A stretch of DNA of 37,500 bases from Chrysomallon squamiferum (GCA_012295275.1 CM022673.1:7115311-7152810); one strand, 5' to 3'; counted from the stretch's first letter, positions 1 to 13,494 are shown. Made by a program: numbers and translations. The notes: generated by a model from the sequence alone, not told the origin.

Positions 1-420
1 TAAAACGAATGTATGTAATAATTTTTAATTACTATTGTTAAAGTTTGGAGTTAAAAAGTAATTTTTCTTTCGAAATAAAACAAAATAATGTAAGAATATT
101 TACTTGTTATCGGTAAAGGTTGGGGTTGAAACGTGTGTATTATACATATATATTTATTTAAATTTAAACTGAATACATGTAGAGATTCTTACTAGCTGTT
201 GGTTAAAGTTAAAGTTAAAAAGTCATTTCTATTACGATATAGAGCAAAAGATTGTAAGAATTTTACTTACCATCGGTAAACGTTAGAGTTAAAGCGTTTA
301 CTTATTTATTTTCCTTTTTAAATTTAAAATGACGTGTGTGTAAGGATTCTTACTTGCTGTTGGTAAAAGAGCTGAAATGTTTTTTTTTTTTTTTCAATAA
401 TAAAACGAAAGGATATAAAG
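1..420. repeat. Dimeric tandem satellite, about 161-bp period, reaching the left edge
   Basis: The landmark TTACT followed by a TGTTGGTAAA- or ATCGGTAAA-like string recurs at 29, 100, 189, 263 and 350. Spacings are 71, 89, 74 and 87, so monomers alternate between about 72 and 88 bp and the dimer repeats every 160-163 bp. Dimers share GTTAAAGTT / GAGTTAAA cores and an AAATTTAAA block. The third dimer decays into a poly-T and ends near 420. The array probably continues left of the window. Confidence 0.8.
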
Positions 421-1700
421 ATCATCTGTTACAGTTACAAATTCCTCAGACATATTTTGGGAAATAACTTTTACATTATTCAGCATTAGATAATCATGAA
501 TGACAGTAATATTTTCACAAGACTTTTCCGTTATGCTAAGCCAGTAAAGAATTTACAAGCTGATTTCGTGTCCACAAAACTGTCTGCAAGATGTTACAAG
601 ATGCGGTCAGGTCTTTTCTATTAATTTTAGGCCTACATTGTCATCATGGGATATAAGAATCTACTTCTGCTGTATAAATGTGAAATGTTTTATTAATTCC
701 TGCCTCAGTTTATGCTGGCTATAACAATTTTAAACAGAACTCAGATTAAAGTCAAATTTCCCAGAGGAATCTCCCAATATCATTTATTTCTGATAACATT
801 TTATAGCGAAAGATGAAATAAATTTCGCACGGACATGGTCAGAACTCTCTACAGAAGTCTTAGAATGTGCCCATGGCAGGCATGCATGAGCACTTTTGTG
901 ATGGAAATATGCTAAATATCACCCTAACCCTCACAGACACATTTTTCTTTTTCTTTTAGGACAAATAATTTATTTATCAAATGTTAATCAGTTAAGAATG
1001 AAAGATGGTTGTACAAGAATCTAGATTAGATATATATTTGTATTAAAACTAAAAGGTTATTGGGGGAAAATAACGATTGCTTTACATGTAGATCACGTGG
1101 AATGATTGTGTCTGGCTTCAAGGGACAAACGCTTTGCACGAGTATCATTGCCAGAGTAACACAATTATAAGAACAATGGGGCAAATCAATACATATTAAA
1201 AAGAAAACCTTATTAAATTTCTCTTTGATACAATTCTCAAAAGGCATGAGTTGTCAAAAGATGCATCGCTTTAGCTGGACTTACACGCTTGTTTTGTTCA
1301 AACTGTAACTCTTTTTTTTATGGATGTTAACTGCAAGATCAACACACTTTCTAATATTTCAATATTAATGATTAATGTTTTATTCATCACTTTTTTTTGT
1401 GTCCCGATAATATTAAAGAAGAAACCTGCCAAGGTTCCATGGTCCAGTAAGTAATTAGGGGCAGCTATTTTAGTATCTAACTTTTAATAAAATAATTTCC
1501 AAATAAAACGACTGAAGAAGGATTATTTAAAACTCATCTTTGACCATAAATGAAAAGCCGCAGCTTGCATTACATTTTGAAGACAAACATTAGATAAATT
1601 GAAGTAATAAAAGCATTTTTGTTTTCCTCAAAGCAATATGATTTGATAACAGAAATATTTGTTCTGTGAACTAAAGGCATTCGTAAATCTTTTTTTCATT
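421..1700. other. AT-rich unique sequence, no gene seen
   Basis: Complex AT-rich DNA with short T runs and no microsatellite of note. Open frames are short, lack codon structure or splice context, and resemble nothing known. Confidence 0.6.
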
Positions 1701-1713
1701 TGGTAATTCATTA

Positions 1714-1735
1714 CATATATATATATATATATATA
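1714..1735. repeat. (AT)n microsatellite
   Basis: About eleven uninterrupted AT units. Confidence 0.95.
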
Positions 1736-1950
1736 AATGTGTAACGGAAACAGAAATATTAAGATCGATATCTAATTTTGAATTTGAAAAACCCCGAATG
1801 GAAACGCATGTATACCGAACACATTAATAGGTAGCTACGGAAATTCATTCGTCCAGCGGATGGAATCATAATTTGTTTATTAGAATATCAAGTCACCAAC
1901 GTGTCAGATAAAAAGAGAAACATTTCCAGTAAAATTTTAAAAGCTATTAA

Positions 1951-1951
<1 letters not shown>

Positions 1952-1988
<37 letters not shown>
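1952..1988. repeat. Poly(A) tract, 37 A
   Basis: An uninterrupted run of 37 A. It could be the tail of an old plus-strand retroposon, but no recognisable element body or target-site duplication is visible upstream, so an expanded mononucleotide repeat is as likely. Confidence 0.9.
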
Positions 1989-1990
<2 letters not shown>

Positions 1991-2434
1991 AAGTAACTGT
2001 GGCCAAAATTTGATTCATACTAATCAAATATAAACATTTACATGTTGGGGGGATTCAAAGATTGGAGAGCCACAAACTAAAAATTCATAACAGAAACACG
2101 CAGACACATTTAATACGAGCTGATATGTGTTGGTGTGAAGTGATATACAAATAGATAGTGCATTGATTTTTACGCTTTGATTAAATTTAATTTGTTCTGC
2201 AGAAAACAAAATTATGCTAGTTTTGTTTTTCTATATCCCAGTGGTAATTAAAATAGCATTATCAGTAATGTTGTTTTAATTTGTTACTAACCCTCCTTCA
2301 ATTTCAACCCCCTCTCTCTTTCTTTGAGTCAGTTTAAATTAGTAAAAACAAATGATGTCGTTCTGTATTAGAAATTAGATATTAGTAGAGAGACAGAAGA
2401 CGTACAGACGTAAATACAGAAGGACAAGTCTGTC

Positions 2435-2650
2435 GATTGGTGTGTGTGTGTGTGTGTGTCTGTGCGTAGACAGAGATACTGACACATAAATATATTTACA
2501 GACAAACAGAGACACACACACACACACACACACACACACTTACAGACAGGGTGAGATAGGAAGGGGAGAGAGAGAGATAATAAGAGAGAGATACGTGCAT
2601 ATATACATACAAACAAACGAACATACATACATACATACATACATACATGA

Positions 2651-2685
<35 letters not shown>

Positions 2686-2790
2686 TGCATATATACATAC
2701 AAACAAACGAACATACATACATACATACATACATGAATGTGTGTATATGTGTGTGTGTGTACATAGATACATACATATATAAGTCTCAAG
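2435..2790. repeat. Compound (GT)n/(CA)n/(GA)n/(CATA)n cluster with a 90-bp tandem duplication
   Basis: (GT)10 at 2440-2459 and (AC)14 at 2512-2539 are followed by GA-rich sequence. Two tandem copies follow of a block starting TACGTGCATATATACATA, at 2592 and 2682 (offset 90). Each copy runs through AAACAAACGAACA, a (CATA)n run and a (GT)n run. Open frames across it are low-complexity artefacts. Confidence 0.92.
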
Positions 2791-3446
2791 CGTTTACTTT
2801 TTCTCTTGAACACTCTTTTCATTGGTATTTTACAGCTTTCTTTATCATTAGCAAATTGACATTTTGTCACAAGTCCAAATAGATAATAATCATTTAGTCT
2901 CCTTTCCATGGAACAATCTAATCGCCACACAGAACAGATAAGCTGCGAATGTGATTTTATCGCTTCAGTCCGAGAAGAAATTAATTAACAGTAACCCGCC
3001 GTACTTCCTTGGTTCTGGAATTGCATTAGAACTTCAGTCCCGTGGAAATTACAGTAATGTAGACTGTTAGGTTCTGATGTGCCTGGAAACGTTTTGCTCA
3101 TTTGTTATATGGCGCAGGTTGCTGGTTCGAATACTTTTTTAAATATTCATCCCAGTACTTAGGTGAAAGAGTCGTACAGAGAATTTCTGTTTCATTCTGC
3201 ATGTGTCAAACAGAGTATTGTAGAAAATGGTATTATATATATATAGGAACTTTGAAAGAAACATACTTTTTTTTTGTCCTGTTTTTCTACACTAAACATA
3301 TAGATAATAATAAATTAATAATAGTTAACAATAGCTGTTTTTATAAAGCGAGGTAGAAAAGTTATGATACAGTAGTAACTAAATAATAATAAAATAACAG
3401 TACCTGTAACACTTGTCTTTCGGATAATAAGGGACAAAGGTTAAAG
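2791..3446. other. Unique sequence with a truncated tRNA-like box pair
   Basis: Mostly complex sequence with no coding signal. It contains the tRNA-like motif listed separately at 3110-3140. Confidence 0.5.
3110..3140 (+). pseudogene. Possible tRNA or tRNA-SINE remnant
   Basis: TGGCGCAG at 3110-3117 fits a pol III A box, and GGTTCGAATAC at 3124-3134 matches the B-box consensus at 10 of 11 positions, followed directly by a T run like a pol III terminator. The boxes are only 14 bp apart instead of the usual 30 or more, so this is not a functional tRNA. It may be a deleted remnant of a tRNA-derived SINE, or chance. Confidence 0.25.
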
Positions 3447-3464
3447 CATTATGACGTCATAATG
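3447..3464. promoter_or_regulatory. 18-bp perfect palindrome containing a full CRE
   Basis: The palindrome is centred between 3455 and 3456 and contains TGACGTCA, the consensus site for CREB/ATF bZIP dimers. The symmetry extends five bases beyond the core on each side. A good splice-donor-like AAG|GTAAGA lies about 105 bp downstream (GT at 3570). Whether this is a promoter is not shown by the sequence alone. Confidence 0.45.
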
Positions 3465-3807
3465 GATATTACGTAGTAGGGGGATGTAAACAAGAAACGT
3501 TGTGTTAGAATACTGCTGTTCTTGTTTTTTTTTTTTTTTACGGGTTTACTCTTTTGATATTCAGTTAAGGTAAGATTTAACATGGTAAATGTAATATAAA
3601 ATGTCAAATTTAAAGGGAAAAAAATATAATAGTTTAAACTATTTTTACTTTCTTTGCTATTCAGGAAACTGGAGAATGAATATTTATAATTAGTTGTCTC
3701 TTCTAAAATAAAAAGAAAATAAATAAGGAAAATAATAATAAAAAAAAATTCTCCTTATTTAGTCTTTCTTCGTGTAAATACTAACGACTTGATACTTTTG
3801 TCCTCTC
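3465..3807. other. AT-rich unique sequence, no gene seen
   Basis: Contains a poly-T at 3525-3539 and a donor-like AAG|GTAAGA at 3567-3574. No coding signal. Confidence 0.5.
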
Positions 3808-4112
3808 TAATAAGCAATATTATCCTGCTCCAGAAATAGCCAATGATATCATGTTTCATTTACATAAGCAATAGTATCCTTTTCCAGTTAATTAACTGGG
3901 TTTAACTTTCATAGGCACGTCAACAATATCATCCTTTTCCCAGTTACGTAAGTAATATTACCGTCTGAAACCTGCATAAGTTATGCTGTCTTGTTCCCAA
4001 CTACATAGGTTACGTTATTTTGATCGAATTATATAAGGTGGTGTTATCTTGTCCCATTTACATAAATGAAATTATCTTGCTCTAGTTACATAAGAAACGA
4101 TATCACCTTGTT

Positions 4113-4165
<53 letters not shown>

Positions 4166-4190
4166 AGCCAAGGTATCTTGTTTTAGTTAT
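3808..4190. repeat. Diverged 29-bp-class minisatellite interrupted by (GA)n
   Basis: A unit resembling TTACATAAG...ATTATCTTGTTCC recurs about every 28-35 bp through at least nine diverged copies, for example near 3811, 3860, 3945, 3975, 4004, 4032, 4060 and 4088. A (GA)n run at about 4115-4163 interrupts it, and a further partial copy (AAGGTATCTTGTTTTAGTT) follows on the far side. Copies differ substantially, so the array is old. Confidence 0.75.
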
Positions 4191-5153
4191 AATACATGAA
4201 AACTGATGTATGCTCGCGATTTGTGTCTTCGTGTAAGTTTGTAAGTGTTTATCAACGGACTGTTTGCCGCTGCCACAAGTCCACGTCCATCACAGTGAAG
4301 CCCAGATCCTCACAGTGTTATCCCACTGTACCAAACTGACCTTCAGGCTGATTTATAACTTTTTTCAGACTGATGTGCATTTTGTTAACGAACATTCTAT
4401 TCTGAACTTCTGAACTCATTTGTGTGAGTGCCGGAATATAACTTAGCCACAAACATATTTCTTTCCTCTTTTTTTTTTCTTTTTTTTTTGTTTTTGTTTT
4501 TGTCTTGTTAATGTTTTATGTTTTAATGAAAAATTATTGACGTTACTGGCTGGTGTGTAACAATTCTTGGTAAAAGTATGTTCACACTAAGTGACAAATG
4601 CTAACGATTCGTAATAATTTTATTCAAATATACAAGACAAGTCGGTGAGAATTATTTTGCTGTGTGAACGCAACTTTATTTAGAACTGCCTTTGCTAAAG
4701 GCTTCGTTTTTGAACTTAGTCATTTTCATTTCAAACTAAATAAAAAGTTGATGTTGAAAGGAATTTGGCTTTAAATCAAAGATGCTCATTAATAAGAAAT
4801 GTTGGCTTAGCTAATAATAAAACCATGGATTTTGATTTTCGTGTGACAAGAACTAACACAAAAGCCAGCATGAAAGATTTCGAAATTTAATAACATTTTT
4901 TTTTTTCAAATGTCGCAGGATAAGAAAAATACGATAAAGAGAAACAAAAACAAATAAGCAAAGAAGAAGAAAAAGAAATGTTATAAAATGAAGCTTGTTA
5001 TCAGTTCTGAGCAAAGGCTGGCTAAATTAGAAAAACAAATCTGGTACTTTGAAGACTGTTATTCTTCTTTTCAGTCGAGTTTTAGTCTTTGTTAAAGAGA
5101 AAAGAGCGGAGCGCCATTATTATTTCCAAGTTGGATTTCAAGATAAAATAAAT
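4191..5153. other. Unique AT-rich sequence, no gene seen
   Basis: Complex sequence with T-rich runs near 4470-4505. No coding signal, RNA gene or recognisable element. Confidence 0.5.
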
Positions 5154-5173
5154 ATGTCTATCTATCTATCTGT

Positions 5174-5243
<70 letters not shown>

Positions 5244-5412
5244 GTCTGTCTGTCTGTCTATCTGTCTGTCTGTCTGTCTAACAATCTATCTATCTATTTA
5301 ACTGTCTGTCTTTCTATCTCTATATCTGTCTATATTTCTCTCTCTCTCGCTCACTCACTCTCTCTCTCACACACACATATATAGACGGACAGACAGATAG
5401 ATAGATAGACAT
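5154..5412. repeat. (TCTA)n/(TCTG)n tetranucleotide array
   Basis: Nearly pure TCTA units from about 5157 to 5242, then TCTG/TCTA mixtures to 5281. A degenerate TCT-rich tail, CA units and reverse-orientation GATA units follow to 5412. Confidence 0.95.
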
Positions 5413-5452
5413 ATAGACTGATAGAATCTAATCTGTCTTTACGAAATTCTGT

Positions 5453-5556
5453 ACACACACACACACACACACACAGACACACACACACACACACACACAT
5501 AAACCATAACAAAATAAAATTTAATAAAATAAAAATAAGAAGAAGAAGAAGAAGAA
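5453..5556. repeat. (CA)n microsatellite with short (AGA)n
   Basis: CA units at 5453-5499 with a single AGAC interruption, then an (AGA)n run at 5538-5556. Confidence 0.93.
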
Positions 5557-6228
5557 AACATCAGGCAGCAAAATATACGAAGAGCGACAACAATGTATGG
5601 ATCCCCATTACCACATATTTCTAAATATAAAAAACGTTCTTTACTAATCAAAACTATGAATTTAAAACGCAGTAGTGTTTTACTGTTTAACAACTTCGTA
5701 ACAACACAGTTATTAGTATAATATTTTATGAGATACATTCAAAACAAACAACATTACTTCTCAACGAATATCCTATGCTTAACGCAGCTGTGTCGAGTCA
5801 TTCCAAAAAGAAGTCTGAACTCAGACAAAAAGCCATGTGAAATTTGCAGCTGTGAAAATCGAGTGAAGACAGTAATAGATTATTTTGAATTACTAGTGTT
5901 AGGTTGAAAGTAAGATGATATCGCTTAATTGTTATATAGCTTGTGGCTTATATTTGTTTTTGTGTAGCTTTCTTTTTGTTTATTACTTTGTATGGATTTA
6001 AACGAGTCTGTCCAGCATACAAAACATTCTTGATGATTTCTCAAACATTAGCTGTCGCTGTTGATAAAATAACGCTCCAGAAATAGAAACTGTTACAATA
6101 TTATTGCCGTTGGCGATGATTTTGGACAATTTTACATTCTGTAACGTACAAATTTTGAAATTAATTGACATAATAACTACTGACGTAGAATATATTTTTG
6201 TTAGGTCTTTTTTGTTGTTAATATTTGA
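5557..6228. other. Unique sequence, no gene seen
   Basis: Complex AT-rich DNA between microsatellites. No supported coding region. Confidence 0.5.
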
Positions 6229-6411
6229 TTTTTTTTTTTTTTTTTTTTTTTGGTTTAGGGCAATGATTCATAAAGTATTGAAACATTTGCAATATCTTTA
6301 ATTGTTTCCAGGTAATGGAAAATAATGCTTTGCCGATAGTCGAAATATTAGCTACCATTTCAGAATCAAATATGGTTGTTGGTGTTGTTGTTATCATTGT
6401 TGTTGTTGTTG

Positions 6412-6452
<41 letters not shown>

Positions 6453-6518
6453 GTGGTTGTTGTTGTTTGTTTGTTGTTGTTGTTGTTGTTGTTATTATTA
6501 TTATTATTGTTGTTATTT
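6229..6518. repeat. Poly(T) and (GTT)n/(ATT)n trinucleotide blocks
   Basis: A 23-base T run at 6229-6251, then about 120 bases of unique sequence. Alternating GTT and ATT blocks follow at 6373-6518. Poly-Val/Ile/Asn frames here are repeat translation, not genes. Confidence 0.93.
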
Positions 6519-6734
6519 TGTTCCGAAGCTCCAGAAATAGAATTAATTATTATAATGCTGCAGGATGTAACATCAGTGTCTATTGTTTGATTACTGAACA
6601 AAGAGAAATAAAAGTAAATAAATTCGATACTGTTGATAAACATAGGTAAAATTCTGTAAAGAAGGTTTTAATTGCAACGAAGCAATAGCAAATTTAACCA
6701 TGAACACAGTGACAATAACAGCAACACCAGCTAC

Positions 6735-7115
6735 AGCAGCGGCAGTAAAATAACTACTACTACTACTCCTACTACTACTACTACTACTATAATAATAATA
6801 ATGATTATGATAATGGTGATGATGGTGTTGTTGTTATTGTTGTTGATGATGATGATGATAGTGGTGAAAATATTGATAATGACAATGAAAACAACGATGA
6901 TGCAACAACAACAACTAATACTACTGCTGCTACTACTACTTCTATTATTGAAACAACAATTATTATTAGTACTACTACCACTAAAAATAACAGTGTTAAT
7001 GATGACTGACGATAATAATATTCATTATGATGCTGATGATAACGACAGTGTTTTTAAAATACGTTATTAACAACAACAACAACAACAACGAATAATAATA
7101 ATAATAATAATAAAT
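6735..7115. repeat. Mosaic trinucleotide region (ACT, AAT, GAT, AAC)
   Basis: Successive blocks of ACT, AAT, GAT/GTT, CAA, ACT and AAC/AAT units are separated by imperfect triplets. The sequence is almost entirely in triplet register for more than 300 bp, which produces long but meaningless open frames. Confidence 0.9.
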
Positions 7116-7890
7116 AAAAAAATGTAGCTTGATAAATCCATAAATTACATATTAACTGTTTTTACAGATGTTTGTTTTTGGAGCTATCAACTTTGCAGTT
7201 GTAGTTGAAAGAATTAAACATAATCAACGAAAAAACAAAATTTAAATAATTTTATTCTTCATTCTCTCTGAACAAATATTTCATAGCCTTTTATTCCTGA
7301 ATTATTTATTAATTTTTATTCATTTATTCGGGAAATGGATTTTAAATAACGTTTTATTGTCTTATTTTTGAACGTCAAAGATTTTCGTCTGTTTGTTGTT
7401 TTTCGCTATTTGACCATTAATTAATTGTAATTGTTCAACTGGATTTGTTATTGACTTGTGTTTCATGGTTAGTAGATTTTCACGGAGAAGGGACCCATCT
7501 GCTAAAGAAATAATTACTGAAATTAAAATATATCTCTAAAATGTATCATTCTGTCATTTAATTATTATTATTTATGGTTGTTGTTTTGGTTCTTTTCTTC
7601 TTTCTTATTTTATCGATATTTTTAACTGATTTTTTGTTTTCTTGTATTTATTTTGTTTAACGTTACGTTTTGTTGGTTTTGAGTTTCAGCTTTTTTTTCA
7701 CTAAAAAACAAAAAAATTAAAACAAATATGCCTTAAAGCATATGATATAATTATTTAATTTTTTAATATATTTTATTTATTATTTATTATTATTTAATTT
7801 TTTTTTAGCTATTTTTGACATTCGTTTTGTTTCCTTGTAGGTCTTCTATTTATGTGGCGTTTTATCTGGTTTCTTTCTGATAACATAATA
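7116..7890. other. AT-rich unique sequence, no gene seen
   Basis: Very AT-rich with TTTATT and ATTATT runs. No coding signal or RNA gene. Confidence 0.5.
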
Positions 7891-7894
7891 CAAG

Positions 7895-9590
<1,696 letters not shown>

Positions 9591-9594
9591 TGGA

Positions 9595-9680
9595 AGCGTG
9601 TGTGTATGTGTGCGCGCGCGTGTGTGTGTGTATGTGTGTGCATCTGTGTCTGTATATATGTGAGTGTGTGCATGCGTGTT
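9595..9680. repeat. (TG)n with a short (CG)n core
   Basis: TG-rich alternating purine-pyrimidine tract containing GCGCGCGCG near 9612, a Z-DNA-prone arrangement. Confidence 0.85.
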
Positions 9681-10327
9681 CAAGTCAATGTGAAACAGAG
9701 AAAAAGAAAGAATTACAGAACATTTATATGGGTGCATATTCTTGTCATTATTTTTAATAAGATTTTTTGTTTAGTAATTAATTATTATTGTTATCTATTA
9801 TTACACCTTTTTCTTTTTAACTTTATTTTGTTTTATCATTCTTTCCACTGTTAAATCCATTATGTAATTCTACATGATTTAGCTTTCATTGATTTATAAA
9901 AGGCTTTTGCCCGTTCATGTCATCGCTCAGGAAAAACAATATAGATTATTTTAATTTATTTTTCATTACAGTATTCTGCTTACTCTTCTGGTTTGTATTA
10001 TTTTGTTTCATTTAAAAGCTATGTCGGAAAATCAATGTAAATGATTATAATTGGTTAATAACCACAAGTTATTTTGTTTGAAAGTATCAAACCTTATTTC
10101 AATCACCGATATCCGTCCATGGATGTACTGATTCAGAAGAATGTAAACATTTGCGAATTCGTAAATATGAATGTGGACAGACGGAAAGACAAACATAGAC
10201 AGACACATACAGGTTGCTAGATACGCATGCATGTGTATAGTTAGAAACGTATTTATTTAGGTACGTTGATAAGTGGATAGGCAGTAGATGGATAAAAACA
10301 TATGACAGAGGAGAGTGGAAAGATGAA
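9681..10327. other. Unique sequence, no gene seen
   Basis: AT-rich complex DNA; the last 150 bases become GA/CA-rich approaching the next microsatellite. Confidence 0.5.
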
Positions 10328-10419
10328 CATATATATATACATATACATACACATACACATACATATATATATATATATATACATACATACATACATACAT
10401 ACATACATACATACATACA

Positions 10420-10453
<34 letters not shown>

Positions 10454-10454
10454 C
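10328..10454. repeat. (CATA)n microsatellite with (TA)n
   Basis: TA and CATA mixtures at 10328-10380, followed by about seventeen pure ACAT units from 10381. Confidence 0.97.
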
Positions 10455-10742
10455 AGAGGCACGCACGCATGTATGGCGATAATTGTTATTGAAAGGTAAC
10501 CGAATAACAGTTCGGAGTGGAGTATAACAGCTTAAAAATACTACTGCTTGTAGTCTATGTTAATCCACACACAAATCTGGCTTAGTTTTAATGGAGAGAA
10601 GCAGATATAGCTGTGTACACTAAACTGAATGTTGAACTAGAGAGTGACCTTCAGGCTCGAACCGAAATCATAATTGAAGCCAGTGAAGACGAAAACATGC
10701 ATACTATTTAATTTACTTTTTAACGGTTATTATTTCTCTTTA

Positions 10743-10990
10743 GATTCTTTATCATCACTATCGCCATCATCACCATTCCCATCATCGTCATCATCACCAT
10801 TCCCATCATCGTCATCATCACCATTCCATCATCGCCAACTGCTTCTTCCTCTTCTTTCTGATGTTGTTCTTTTGTCGTTATTATTTTTATTATTATCATC
10901 ATCATCATCATTATCATCGTCATTATCATTATTTTTACTGATGGTGATGATGGTTATGGTGACGATGGTGGTGAAACTGGTATCGTTGTT
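10743..10990. repeat. ATC/ATT trinucleotide region with a 24-bp tandem unit
   Basis: A 24-bp unit (CACCATTCCCATCATCG plus TCATCAT) starts at 10771 and repeats exactly at 10795, with a shortened third copy at 10819. ATC/ATT and GAT/GGT triplet tracts follow to about 10990. Confidence 0.85.
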
Positions 10991-12515
10991 GTTATCGCTA
11001 TTAGTTAACACCTTGTTGTTTCTTGTATTGCCTTTTCACTTTCAAAAATTGAGTTTATTCACATGAAACCGAACCTCACGCATTAATCAACACAAATATT
11101 TCAATAACAAATTTCCACGTTCGATTAGCTTCGGCAACGGTCGACGACAGTTCTACTTCCTTCTACATAAACAACCCAATAATACACCGTCTCGCAGTAA
11201 ACCGTAATCTTTTGATCTGCTCAGGAACGACCAATATTGATGTTTGATTCCAAACACAATTTCTAAATTGACGAAGAGATCTTGAACAATCCTTTGATTG
11301 ACTAAGAGGTCATCAAACAAGCGGACCGGTGCGTCACGTGTGTAAGGAGCGATTGACAAAAAGAAGAAGGAGAAGATGATCGCCGTACAAGCCAATCAAC
11401 GAGGGGGTTCATGCACACACTCGCTGTTATTTGCTGTCGGGTCATAAGCACAAACACAGATTTCGGTTAGCATGATTTAATTTGGAATGATCAAATATCA
11501 AGGGTACGTAAAATAATTTCATTTCTAGTGTGATATAAACAATACAATATCGTCTAGCATCATCTTGCTGAACATCAAATAATTTTTATTTCTGTGGCAT
11601 ACGAAACAAAATGATGAACGTTATTAGTCGAGTTAGTGCATGAAAATATTTTAGAATCATAATTTAATTTACACGTTAAGTCATCGATTAGGTTTACATT
11701 ATAAAACAACGTTAATACAAAAGTTACGATTATTTTTCAGGTTTTAGATAATTAAATGAACATTTTCTAACGCTAAACCAAAAGTTTCCACAAATATAAA
11801 AGAGTGTAAAATTAAATGAAAATTTAAGAAAACCTTTAATACCGGCCATAAAATCTAAATGTTCTTTCAGCGAATAAAACTCTAAAGTACGATAAAAATG
11901 CTAAGAACAGCGGCGCAGAAAAATTAATTTCCTTTTAAAGGAATCCTTTTAACTTAAGCCTTCGCCATTTCAGTCCATGCAGTCATATAACTTTCCAAGA
12001 CTTCTACCATTTCAGAGATATCTTCGGTGTATAAAGCTGGCGGACAGCTGACAACCAATAGGCGGTCATCTGTTAATATGATACCCGCGACGAAACATCT
12101 TTATCCCGTTCATTATAACTTATTTATTTTTATATGGCTTTATTCCTGATTTTTGGGAGATAAAGAAAATGATCAATATTTATTAATCCTTGTCCTCGTA
12201 TTTCGTGCCGATAACTTATTCATTAAGTTGAGGTCTTCCACATTTTATGATTAGGTGTGGGATAGGCTGCAGGATTTTTAGACGAAATTTAAAAAAAAAA
12301 AAAATAATTAGTTTATTACTTAGATGATGATACACACGTGTTTAAATATGATGTGTCTAATGGTTTTTCAACGGTCTTACGATTGTTAATATTCACAGTG
12401 TATTTATGTTGTTTTAGAGAGAGACAGAGAAAACGGAAGGGATTTAGACGGATAGAAATAGACATATATATATATATACCAGTGAGCATTAGCATTATAG
12501 CATAAGAAAACCACA
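10991..12515. other. Long stretch of complex sequence, no supported gene
   Basis: Contains relatively CpG-rich patches near 11120-11400, with an E-box CACGTG at 11335-11340. Near 12030-12070 a TATAAA, a CAGCTG E-box and a CCAAT motif lie within 40 bp. These could be regulatory, but motif matches alone are weak. No open frame shows coding character. Confidence 0.4.

Positions 12516-12552
<37 letters not shown>
12516..12552. repeat. (ACT)n microsatellite
   Basis: Twelve uninterrupted ACT units. Confidence 0.96.
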
Positions 12553-13327
12553 ATAGTAAAAGTGAAATGCCCATAAACCCCCCAGAAAAAGAATAACAAA
12601 TAAAATTAACACCAACCCAAAGCAAAAACAAAATAAATCTAACTTCAACAACAACAAATAATAATGCAGTTATTTATACTGTTTATTTGTATCACCAAAC
12701 GTACACTTTAACACATCCCTTGTAACATGTTTCAAACAGTTGAATGTTTGACTGACTGTAGTTAATAAACTCAAGATTTTTTTATTGTGTAAATATCTAA
12801 ATAAAATCATTTACTTTTCTAAGATGATAAAAAGTTTTTTGTTCTCTGCATTGTGCTTTTCGATATAGTTTAAATGTTGTATGGAACCCGATGAGTTCTT
12901 AGTAAATATTAGAAATTTTCAAGTTTGATTGGCTTTAATTGTGAGCATGGAACTTTCTTAGTGAATTGCTGGGTAGAATTGATTTTAGAATCGATTTAGC
13001 TTCAATTAAGAAAAGTACGCCTATATAATTAGAAAATCAACAAAAGAATTTCATGGGTAAAGGTGTAGAATGAATAACTGTTAATATATGTCAGTCTCAA
13101 GATAATTCTATGACGTTACTCGAGTGAGTGCTCTTTTTTAGCAGTAATGTATATCTCATATGCACCTTCCCATAGGTGTTAAATGTACACCGTGGCCTTT
13201 GTTCAGACCAGTCATGCGATACCGAGTATGTAAAAGCTATATCGCTGCAGCGGTGATGAAGCTGAATGAATATATGTTGATAGCAACATTATTTGAGGAT
13301 TTTTGTATTAACTATATCCTTGGCTAA
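12553..13327. other. Unique sequence, no gene seen
   Basis: AT-rich DNA. A small GC-richer patch at 13185-13260 includes the 10-bp palindrome CGCTGCAGCG at 13243-13252. Confidence 0.45.
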
Positions 13328-13402
13328 AAACACAAACAAACAAACAAACAAACAAATAATTAAATAAATAAATCAATCAATAAACAGATAAATAAATAAT
13401 AA
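13328..13402. repeat. (AAAC)n/(AAAT)n tetranucleotide array
   Basis: AAAC units grade into AAAT and AATC units. Confidence 0.92.
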
Positions 13403-13494
13403 AATGATTACTATTTATTTGGTTCATCAGTTATTCAGTTATTAAATTAAACAACAGAATGAAATATTTTTATTTACTTTTGTTGTTTAAATTT

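Noticed and set aside
4330-4350. TGACCTTCAGGCT shared with 10645-10660
   Set aside because: A 13-base match between two places in a 37.5-kb window is expected by chance and the flanks do not align.
10655-10670. Minus-strand GGTTCGAGCC resembling a pol III B box
   Set aside because: No acceptable A box at the right distance and no tRNA-like fold.
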